Below are positions 11,111 to 20,114 of a stretch of DNA of 64,000 nucleotides, one piece after another. The notes below the pieces were generated by a model. That model was not told the DNA's origin, ran no database searches, and saw nothing but the letters and a program-made list of their open reading frames with translations. Positions within the stretch are counted from its first letter, which is position 1. Every line of letters begins with the position of its first letter. A program made the position numbers and the translations under genes. The stretch comes from Cryptomeria japonica (Eukaryota > Streptophyta > Pinopsida > Cupressales > Cupressaceae): assembly GCF_030272615.1 (NCBI RefSeq), contig NC_081415.1, positions 109,264,406 through 109,328,405 of the forward strand, written 5' to 3'.

Positions 11111-11569
11111 CTTCATAACACCAAGCAAAAACATGTTTATATCTCTCCAATAAATTAATAAGATTAGTTCTGACATGAGGGGGTAATTTCTTCTCAATGT
11201 ATACTAGCTTAGGGGATGATTCAGTCCCCAGGTTCACCTCCTCCAATTCTTCTAACTTGGTGGTAGACTGCTGATGCAGGTGATTGTCATTGTAGCTGAA
11301 CATACTCTCTAGCTCTACCAACCCTTTAGGTATCTCATTTGTTTCCAACTGGACCAAGTCATTTCTGAACACTGTTTCCTTGTTGTCAACCAGTTCCATC
11401 AATGCATTGCAATCAATCTTCTGTCCATCATAATCATCAACACATTGAATGAACCTAAGAATATCTTCATCATCGGCAAAAACTTGCCAATTATACACAT
11501 TATCAGGGATGGCAGGCCTAGATTTTATTTCCACAGTGGATATGTCGATTAGTGTTGCATCATCATTTT
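11111..11569 (-). pseudogene. Linker between extra RNase H and RT
   Basis: Continues the pol frame from the extra RNase H. It is acidic (VFADDEDILRFIQCVDDYDG) and ends with the RT approach sequence LLERYKHVFAWCYEDLKAY, a motif found just upstream of RT in many Ty3/gypsy elements. No catalytic motif is recognised in the acidic part. Confidence 0.6.
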
Positions 11570-11939
11570 TCAATGCAACAATAACTAAAAAGTCTGCCAT
11601 GATATTCTTTGATCTCTCTATCTAATTAATAGAAAATGCACTAAAATGCTCAATGACGTCCCAAACTACATGTTTATATCTCTTTAACCTATCATTTTTG
11701 GATGCATATTTGGATCTTACCTGAGAGACAACCAATTCTGAATCTCATAACACTTTCAACAGTTGTATCCCATGCCTCTTTGCAACTTCAAGCCCCAATA
11801 ACAGAGCGTCATATTCTGTAGTATTGTTTGTGCACTAAAAGGCTAATAGAAAAGAATATTTAAAAGTTATACCTGATGGGGATACAAAAAGGACTCCTGC
11901 TCCAGACCCTTTTTTGGAGCAAGCTCCATCAAAGTACAT
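11570..11939 (-). pseudogene. Additional (archaeal-type-like) RNase H between protease and RT
   Basis: Same minus frame as the protease. The motifs are MYFDGACSKKGSGAGVLF (first Asp), CTNNTTEYDALLLGLEVAK (Glu), DSELVVSQV (Asp) and a final Asp in NIMADFLVIVAL: the four acidic positions of an RNase HI fold, with the GSGAG turn typical of the extra RNase H in Tat elements. Stops after LLAF, KVL and FSIN break it; the LLAF-stop-CTN codon is TAG, likely former Gln. The extra domain is usually described after the native RNase H; here it lies before RT. Nothing like it is visible between the native RNase H and integrase. Confidence 0.75.
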
Positions 11940-12520
11940 CTATGATAAACCATGCTGTTGTGATTCTAATTCAATCACAATGGAGTCAGTATTCTTCAAC
12001 TGGGGTAAAATTGGTTGCACTCTAAAATTATCAAGATCAACATCTATCATACAATTGAGCATGTTAGGATCCACTTTTTCAATTACTCTAGGAGCACGTG
12101 ATTCTTTGTATAAATTGACCTGATTCCCATTGATTGGGATGGTGGCATAAGATAAATCTAATTGGACATTTCCTCCTACTATTGCTGCCCACTGCCTGGA
12201 TAACAACATGCCATAATGGGGCTTAGTGTTAGTAACAATAACATCCATTTTGTAAGTTGCCTTAGGAAATGCTGCTATCTCCACTTCAACATCTCTCATT
12301 GTACCTATCACAAGTACTTCTCTATTATCCATAGCATAGCATTTTCCATATACAGTAGTTACTGACGGTCCTAGTTCTTTCATAACACCATAAGGCATTA
12401 CACTAGCAGCTGCCCCTGAGTCCATCATATAGTTTTTTATCAGCCAGTTATTCACTAACAAAGTAACATAAAAAGGATCTACCTGTGAAGGCTCTTGAGT
12501 AATAATGGTTCCAACATAAA
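11940..12520 (-). pseudogene. Retropepsin-like protease of giant element
   Basis: The active site MMDSGAAASVMP gives the canonical D-S-G near 12.42 kb. A hydrophobic GMLLSRQWAAIVGG region follows, corresponding to the flap/second half seen as LLGRPW in relatives. The frame stops at 11940 (TAG) immediately before the extra RNase H and continues beyond it in the same frame, so protease and pol were one polyprotein. Confidence 0.8.
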
Positions 12521-12674
12521 CCTCTGGGGTTTGGAGCTCCTAATCTTTTCCATTTTTAACTGAACCAGTGGGTAGGACTGTGTCATTGCCAGATATATTA
12601 GAAAACAAAGACAAGGCAGTATCCTTATGTTCTTTTATTTTCAGTAATTCTATTAATGGGATGGTAACTTTCAT

Positions 12675-13123
12675 CTATGTAAGAGCCTGAGCCATATCAA
12701 ATGTGGAATTGCCACTCAACTCAACATTAGTTTTAATTCTTTCTGCCTTAGGCTGACTCGCTGGTAGCTCCTTGTATATCATTGGTACTTTTATCATCTG
12801 CACTCTTGGGTGCATCTTTAATTTGCTCTTTCTTTTCTTGACCAATGTGAGGGGAAGTAGCACTACTTGTAGCCTTTTTCTGAAGAACCTCTTTTATAAA
12901 CATAGAACCCAGTTCATCCTGATCACTATCCCTTTTAATGCTCCTTAGATTATAATTGTGCTTTGCCTTAGCTATAGCAACTTTAGTGAGATTTTTTACT
13001 TCTTCCTCACTAGGCCTTCTGAGATGAACTTTTTCATCTTCAATAGTTACCACATTCAAAGTAGGATGCCAATCTAGTGTTAGTTGTCCTTGAAAAGACC
13101 TTTCACTATCCAACACATCACTA
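12675..13123 (-). pseudogene. gag-protease spacer of giant element (3' of nested insert)
   Basis: Continues the gag frame interrupted at 13123/23931; insertion plus duplication is 10812 bp, a multiple of three, so the frame number is unchanged. The sequence is charged (EDEKVHLRRPSEEEVKNL, KAKHNYNLRS) without a recognised domain. A frameshift near 12.76-12.86 kb moves the frame from 0 to 2, where it continues to the protease. Confidence 0.65.
13119..13123. repeat. Target site duplication CACTA, left
   Basis: CACTA precedes TGTAGCATAG at 13124 and follows ...GTGTCTACA at 23930, marking insertion of the young element into the gag-pol frame. Confidence 0.95.
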
Positions 13124-14608
13124 TGTAGCATAGAAATTAGGAATCATCAAAACATAAGATATATCAATCAAAACATTAAACATGATAGCTCAATCAAAGA
13201 AATACTCATTGCAATGAACCTAATCACAATGCACATTCAATAGAGGTATGAAAATGAAGCATTCAAAAGAAAACATTATGCAAACCAGACTCAAGATTGA
13301 ATACTCCTTCCATGCGGCTCCATTGTTGTTCTTTCCTCTTCAATAGTTTTGTGGATCTCACCTACAAGTGCTCTCACAATTGAAAGCAAAAAGCTCAAGA
13401 GTACTAGAACTAAAATTTGATAGTTTGACAGCAATTCGGATTTCAAGAAGTAATTTTTAAGGGGTTGATTGAAGAAAAATTATCCAATTTATAGAGAAAT
13501 TGGAGAAGTGACAAGATTGGCATGATGCAATTCAAATGGAAATTGCAAATCAATATGTCAATTATGACAAATTATGCAAATTATGCACTTTCCATGCACA
13601 ATTTTGATTGATTGATTATGACACATTTCATGTCAAAATTGATTGATTAATCAATTATGACAATTTCATGACAAATTGAAATGCCACTCCCATAGAATTA
13701 GGAGATGAAATAGGAGGGAAAAGAAATTAGAAATTTGAGAATTTAGAAAATTGAAATTGATGAAAATTAGGAAATTGGAATTAGAAATTGATGAAAAATA
13801 GGATTTAGGGATTAGTGAATTAATTAATAATTTTTCATTTATTAATCAATTCACAAAGAAGAATAATTAGCCAATTAAATAAAGATTTAATTGTAATAAG
13901 AAGACTTAGGATTAACAAGTAATTTAGTAATCCTAGAGGAAGAAATGGCAAATTAGGTTAAATGACCAAATCATAAAACCCTAGAAGACGAATTAGAAAT
14001 GCGAAAATGACAATGATTGAAGATAATTAATGTCATGATTTTGAATTGATAAAGGACCAATTCGACAAAATAATTTGATTGATAAATGTGCCAATTGACG
14101 AGGAACAATGACAAATTGATCCAAATTGACATAATTGAGATAGACAATGATCGATAGCGAAATGATCGCAAAATGACAAGATTGAAGGATTGATGATAAA
14201 TCGACAAGAGGACAAAACCCTAATTAGGATTGACGATGTCCGAAATGATAAGATTGATGATAAAATTGATAAGAGAACAATGATTGATGACAAATTGATC
14301 GCAAGATTGACAGGAGGACAAAACCCTAATTAGGATTGACGATGTCCACAATGATGACAAATAAGCATGCTCATTGATGCAATAAGATAAAATCGATCAA
14401 AATCATGACTGGATAATGTTGTCGACAAGACCAAATTTGAGGATGAGATGATTGAATAATGTAGAAGAATGACTCGATGTTCGCAAATGATAAAGACCAA
14501 GTGCGTGACATAGGAGAAATGTTAATGCGACGCAAAAACCTAAAATGAGGCAATGCGCAAATGTTAAAGTATGACCTCGCAAGCGTTGACCATTTTTGGG
14601 TGTCTACA
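13124..14608 (-). repeat. 3' LTR of young element (1485 bp)
   Basis: TGTAGCATAG...GTGTCTACA on the plus strand; sense is minus. A TATA-like CTATAAATT lies on the minus strand at 13494-13486. A block of about 33 bp (GAGGACAAAACCCTAATTAG...) is duplicated about 100 bp apart near 14209 and 14309. The short minus-strand ORFs in it are low-complexity and not considered coding. Confidence 0.95.
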
Positions 14609-14626
14609 TTTTGCCCCTCTTTGAGA
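14609..14626 (-). other. Polypurine tract of young element
   Basis: The minus strand reads CTCAAAGAGGGGCAAAA directly before the LTR start TGTAGACACC. This primes plus-strand DNA synthesis and fixes the element's orientation. Confidence 0.85.
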
Positions 14627-15142
14627 CAATGCGATTCTGAGCGTTGTTTCAAAGAACAATAATGAAAATGCCCCAGATAATAACAATGACATATGCATGC
14701 CCCCTCGAGGAATTGGCCGGAAACATGCAGAAAAGAGGCCAATTGATCGATAAAAATGACAGGATCGAACGGACCGACAATCGGAGATCGGATGCATGAC
14801 AGACAATCAATTTAATGTGCACAAGACCGCGACCAACATAAGATGGAGAGGATGCACGTCCATCTATGCAATGACAAAGAGCTATAAATGGGACCAAGAG
14901 GGTGAAAATGACTCATTTGCACTAGCTAAAGAGGAGGATTTGTTGCTCTGGACAAGGACACTTGCAAACAGATGGCGAACATTCCAACGACGGATCACCT
15001 TGGAGAACGTGTACGCACATTCAGACGACCGGAGGACGCAGGAGCAGCGGTATGTATCGCGAAAACCCATGTGTTTGATTTCATGAATTTTGATGGCTTA
15101 CGGGACATTGCGGGACCCACAGGGGACACCAAAATGGACATC

Positions 15143-15251
15143 TGCGCTTGTGTCATCTAAACCTGCGCTTGTGTATGATGTTCTGCGCTTGTGTAGGAAG
15201 ACACAAGCGCAATTCACCTGACACAAGCACAATTTAGCTTACACAAGCGCA
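15143..15251. repeat. Phased inverted array of 11-bp motif, 3' side
   Basis: Plus-strand TGCGCTTGTGT starts at 15143, 15164 and 15184; its complement ACACAAGCGCA starts at 15201, 15221 (one variant base) and 15241. Spacing is 17-21 bp. The two halves face each other and could fold into a hairpin. Confidence 0.85.
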
Positions 15252-16865
15252 AGAGTTGAAAAATGACTCACTTTTGATTGGAAATGGCATGCAAATGACC
15301 TGACAGGGGGGGGGAAGGGTAGGATAGGCCAATGTAGATGAAAAACACCCCGATTTGGACATGAAAATGAGGAAATGCAACCCGTAGGAACAAACCCTAA
15401 AACTGACAAAATGATGCCCCGATTGTGGTGCAGAGTCGACAATATCCATTGATCGCACGGGAGAATCGACCGGACTGTTTCATGCGATGACATAGACTCA
15501 GGAGCACAGAGAGAGACACATTAGCTGGACTGGGATTGGCGAGGAGAGACTGTATTGGAGGACACTATATGAGGGTGCAGTTCCACCAGAGCGGAGAGCA
15601 CCTTCATATCGGGCACGATCGAGGACAGAGAGCAGGTCACGCTCTCGGAGGACATTGAGCAGTATAGGAGTGAGTGGACCGATGAGACCACCGCAGCTAG
15701 GACCAGGACCGGGTACATCATCTGCGAGACATGGCAGGGATGAGGAGGACAGAGGGAGCACCCAGTGACAGAGGCACGTGCTCCATATGACAGACAGTGG
15801 ACATTATGTAGTTTGCCATTATGTAGTCAGCCTGCGGGCCATTCTTAGGACAGACAGTCCGATTTTGTACTCCGACATATATGTGATATGAAATGCATCG
15901 ATATGATGGAATGCAATATGTTATGACTTATGTTTTTTTCCATGTATGGATGACTTATGCACTTTGTATGAACATGTATGAATGTATTTTTATGTATTTT
16001 TTGAGACATTTATGAAATGAAATGGATAAAAATGCTTGATGTGATATACGTGATGGAATGCAAATGTACTAACCACATGAATGCAGGATGCAGTATATGC
16101 ACGTGGATATCGGAGCACTAGACCGAACTGACTATCCGACCGGACGGAAGAAGTGTTAGTAAGAAGAAATAAGATAGAAGACAGTTAGAGATGATGAAAA
16201 TTTGCTTTCAGTAAGGCACGTTGTAGGTGAGAACCTTTATTTTTATTTAGAAAAATGGATGCGTAGCATCATGGCATTGAAGGCCAGAGCTGAAATGCAA
16301 CCCGATTTGCGTAAGACAGACACAGCATGAACAAACGACAATCACAATCAAAACAGAAAAGGATCATGAACCATCCCGGTCACTCTAAATCACTCAGTGA
16401 CATCATCGAGCAACATAGGAACATGATCGAAGATAAATCAATAAAAAGATAAGACTCACAAATTCAAGCAAATCAAACAAACATCTTGATCTTCATTGTC
16501 AAAAGTTGAACGTGCTGATAGGACGATCATGCTGTCTGGTTTCAGGAAATGAGGTACCTCGTCTAAGACGGGACACAGTCTGGTTTCGAGTATACCACAC
16601 CTTGTATAAGACCCATGATAATGTGACAAGGACAAATGATTTTTGATGCTGATATTCGATTGATAAGACAATTTTGATCAATTTGAATGTTTGGTTTTGA
16701 TTGAATAAGTTCATCTGTTAATGCACGATTTCATTAAAGCATAGTGTTTGATTGCGAGTGTCATTGGAGGAATGCTCAGTGATCTGTCGATGCACAAAAG
16801 GGATAATTATTGCAAAAATGCATGTTTTTGTTTTTTGGAGTTTTACAATTTTTTTGTGTTCATTC

Positions 16866-17165
16866 TTTTTTCAGGACTTTATTTGATTTTTAGAGATTTT
16901 TTCAGGACATTTTTCGATTTTTTATGGATTTCTTCAGGACATTTTTGAAATTTTTAGAATTTTTTTTTTTTTTTTCAGGACTTTTTTCAATTTTTATGAT
17001 CTTTTTTCAGGTCATGTTTCGATTTTTATGAATTTTTTCATGACATTTTTCAATTTTTATGACTTTTTTCAGGACACTTTGAGATTTTTATGAATTTTTT
17101 CAGGACATTTTTCGATTTTTATGGATTTTTTTCAAGACATTATTTGAAATTTTTGGAATTTTTCA
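16866..17165. repeat. ~31-bp AT-rich minisatellite
   Basis: Nine to ten imperfect plus-strand units of the form TTTTTTCAGGACATTTTTCG followed by ATTTTTATGRA. Period is about 31 bp with length variation in the T runs. It lies in the 3' untranslated part of the young element. Confidence 0.75.
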
Positions 17166-17167
17166 AA

Positions 17168-17180
17168 TTTTGCCCCCAGT
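17168..17180 (-). other. Internal purine motif ACTGGGGGCAAAA
   Basis: Minus-strand counterpart of the motif at 1613-1624 of the oldest element, with similar flanking sequence (AATTT...AAA). It supports common ancestry of these two elements. Confidence 0.45.
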
Positions 17181-18131
17181 GTCTAGCAAGGCAAGGAATA
17201 TGACAGGTGAATAAATAGGCTTGCTGAAATGATGGTGGATAGAGGGAAAACAAAGGCCTTTTTATCATAGAGACAACGGATGCAATTTCCAAGGACTATG
17301 ACGTGATGGGACAAGAGACTAGATATGACAATGTAAAGCAGTGAATATGGCATGAGGGACATGTCAAGAGTTTTTTTGAAACCATGTATAAATTTTGCGT
17401 CCTTATGTCAGATCAAGATCAAGGAATGAAAAAGAATGTATGGATAGTGATAAGAGATGGATAGGATAAGCAAGACCAATAATGGATAAAGGACATGGAC
17501 TGAAGGTTGGGATTGGCTAAGGGATAATGGTAGAAAGTTGCAATAAGATAGGGAATATGGATGAAAGGTGATAATAAGCAAATGGATAAAGACCAAAAGC
17601 TATGATGGACTAAAAGCTGCAAACAAGATGCGCGATGCTCATGAAGATCCTCAGCCTTGTCAAGATCAAAGGTGGAAAGGGAAACTGGACATGAGGGACA
17701 ATAAGATAATGGAGGAGTAATGACATGGTATGATAGGATAATGGAAGGGCAATAGGATATGAAGGAGGAAACCTGCCCCCAAGTGTGGTGTGCAAGAAGT
17801 TCATAAATTACGCATGACGCCTGTTTGCCAGGTTTTCATCATGGTACTTGCCCAAGGTGCCTGTTTGCCAGGTTTTCACCAGTGGACGAATTATTTTTTC
17901 TTTACTTTTTTTCTTTTTCTTTTGTCTTTTTTTTTTTTTTTCAATTTTTTTTTTTTTGATTTTTGACTTTTTCAGAAGAAGATGGACACATGATAGGGGA
18001 TGGAAGAAGGACTCGAGCGTCTTTTTGGTTGGATAGTAGCCTTAAAAAATTGGACCATGACCTTTAAAAGTATGCTCAAAGATGTTGGTAGGATAAGGAC
18101 ATGGACAATGAGATGAAACTAAGGCAATGAT

Positions 18132-20114
18132 TTATGCAAAGGATTGGACGAGAGGGATGGAAGGATGGAAAATATGCATTGGATAATGGATAGGGTATTG
18201 GAAGAATTGGGCTTCAGTGGATGGAAATGAAGGCAGGATCAACATTGGCACACACCTTGAGGGGTGATAGACTGATGGAGGACAAATGTATTTTGGATTG
18301 TAAGATTTGGATGGAGGAATAGCTTGGGATTTTGGGACATAAGAGCCCAAAATGGATGATGAAGGTGATGGAGGAATAGATTTGAGAGGTTTGGATGGAG
18401 GAATAACAATTTTGGATGCCAAGTTTGATGTTTCTCTTTGTGCTTCAAGGAGCTTCTTAGGGATCCACATGGTTTTTGATTTTTCATGCTTTTGTGGTTC
18501 CTTGGAGTGCATTGCTTGCACAAGGGATTTAGGAACCCATATAGATCTTGACTTTGCTTTATTTTGCTCAGTGGGCCTTTGTGGCCTTTTGGATATTTCC
18601 TTTTCTTTATAGATCATATTGCTCTTTGTTTTGACATGTCGATTAGATTGGACATGTTGATCTTTGAATACATGTGGATTGCTAGACTTATGACTTTTAT
18701 ACTTGGCATCCAAATTGCTTGGAGGAGGGAATGAATGTCGGTGTGGATGGGAATGATATGGAGGCATGTGGGATGGATGGAAGGTTCTCCAAGATGTGTG
18801 CCTTTGCTGACGTTGCATAGGAGATGGAGGGATATAGGGACCTAGAATGGATGGAAGCGATGATGGGGAAGGTGGACATTTGGATTTTGACTTTGAAGGG
18901 ATACCAATGCCTTGAGTGTGAACTCTGTAGCCATGACCATTAGTATATTCTTTGACATGAAGGGATTCTTTCTTATGGAGATCTACCCCTTTGCCTTTAT
19001 CAATATTTTGACTAATAGTATACTCTTTTCTTTGGGAAGAAGACGAGAGTCCATTATGAGGTGGATGTGATATGAGAGAAATAAGGAGATCTTGAAGTGG
19101 ATCGGATTGCACCAAAGTGGAAGAACCCATTATGCATGTAGGGGGTTCATGAACATCTTGCACTGACACGTTAGAATCATGAGGAGTATCAGGATCATGA
19201 GGGGGACTAGGTTCAATGATAGGCTCTTCAAGAGATGGAATGGGAGACATAATGGGATCACCAAAAGAAATGCACTCTTGGAGTGGATATGCTGGATTAG
19301 GACGTGGAGATGGAGGAACAAGTGGATCTTGTGGAGGATCTGAAGGAATGATTTGATCTTGACAAGGAGGAAGATCATTGGAATCTTCTTTAAAGATGCT
19401 TTGCTCTTGACTTTCAATGGGATCATCGGAAAGGATGGAAGGGATATCTTGATCTTTCTGAGGAAGTGGAATGTCAATGGGATTTGAAAGGACATTTTGC
19501 TCATTAAATGGAATGGGATCCTTTGCGATTGGATGGACTAGGATATCTTGATCTTGCTCGGGGAGTGGAATGTCAATAGGACTTTGGATAGGATGGACAA
19601 GAATAGGGGAATCATCATGAGTGTCTGGGGAAATGGGATCTTGGTCAACAATTGGATGGGGTGATAAGGTTTCAGGATCTTGATCTTGATTTGCTTTAGG
19701 ACTCATTTCTTCATGCTCTAAATTATTCTCTTGACATGGAGTTGGACTTTGAATATGCATGGGGGATTTTGGCAAGGGATTAATGCTTTGGCATGAAGGG
19801 GATGCACTTTGAACATTTGCGATGGATTCTGGCTCAAAATTTTGACCTGGAAATTTTCGAAACATTTTGGACATTTGAGATCTTATCTTCTCACTGTTTA
19901 TCACTTTTTGCTCCAATATCTCCTTTTCTTGAGCTAGTTTCTCCTCTAGTTTTTGTATTTGGACATTTAAATCATCATGATAAGTTTGACCAATGTTGCT
20001 TTGTTGTTGGGTTGAATAGAATTGTGATTGCATTGTCGGTTGATATGTCAAACTTTGTTGCATCATTGGTGCTTGGAACCTTGTTTCAATAGACATGTCA
20101 CTATGCAAATGCAA
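18132..20114 (-). CDS. 660-aa proline-rich ORF of non-autonomous element
   Basis: An uninterrupted 660-codon frame, the only intact long ORF in the window. Residues about 20-50 are Gln/Met-rich; about 50-90 form a likely coiled coil (IQKLEEKLAQEKEILEQKV); about 95-350 are rich in Pro, Asp, Gln and Ser with repeated blocks such as HPI..PIDIPLP and DQDI; a basic part follows about 370-520, including a His/Pro-rich run near 440-470; about 525-570 repeat a short motif (IWVPKSLV, then MWIPKKLL). No zinc knuckle, protease or polymerase motif is seen. It lies in sense orientation between primer site and polypurine tract, where gag would be. It may be a gag-derived or an accessory nucleic-acid-binding protein. 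I do not recognise a family. Intactness may reflect youth of the insertion rather than selection. Confidence 0.6.
   Translation of the reverse strand: MHLHSDMSIETRFQAPMMQQSLTYQPTMQSQFYSTQQQSNIGQTYHDDLNVQIQKLEEKLAQEKEILEQKVINSEKIRSQMSKMFRKFPGQNFEPESIANVQSASPSCQSINPLPKSPMHIQSPTPCQENNLEHEEMSPKANQDQDPETLSPHPIVDQDPISPDTHDDSPILVHPIQSPIDIPLPEQDQDILVHPIAKDPIPFNEQNVLSNPIDIPLPQKDQDIPSILSDDPIESQEQSIFKEDSNDLPPCQDQIIPSDPPQDPLVPPSPRPNPAYPLQECISFGDPIMSPIPSLEEPIIEPSPPHDPDTPHDSNVSVQDVHEPPTCIMGSSTLVQSDPLQDLLISLISHPPHNGLSSSSQRKEYTISQNIDKGKGVDLHKKESLHVKEYTNGHGYRVHTQGIGIPSKSKSKCPPSPSSLPSILGPYIPPSPMQRQQRHTSWRTFHPSHMPPYHSHPHRHSFPPPSNLDAKYKSHKSSNPHVFKDQHVQSNRHVKTKSNMIYKEKEISKRPQRPTEQNKAKSRSIWVPKSLVQAMHSKEPQKHEKSKTMWIPKKLLEAQRETSNLASKIVIPPSKPLKSIPPSPSSSILGSYVPKSQAIPPSKSYNPKYICPPSVYHPSRCVPMLILPSFPSTEAQFFQYPIHYPMHIFHPSIPLVQSFA

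Larger units (their letters stand above)
14627..18131 (-). other. Long 3' untranslated region of young element
   Basis: Downstream of the 660-codon ORF in sense. I see no coding domain. It contains the six-copy motif array at 15143-15251, a ~31-bp minisatellite at 16866-17165, a purine motif at 17180-17168, a duplicated GCCTGTTTGCCAGGTTTTCA block at 17819 and 17859 (about 40 bp apart), and a T-rich plus-strand tract at 17890-17960. Confidence 0.6.

Noticed and set aside
14217-14226. AAACCCTAA telomere-like words in the young element's LTR
   Set aside because: Single words, two per LTR, inside a duplicated block; no tandem telomere array.
14796-15160. Overlapping short ORFs on the plus strand of the young element
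   Set aside because: Antisense, short and compositionally simple; no motif or conserved start.
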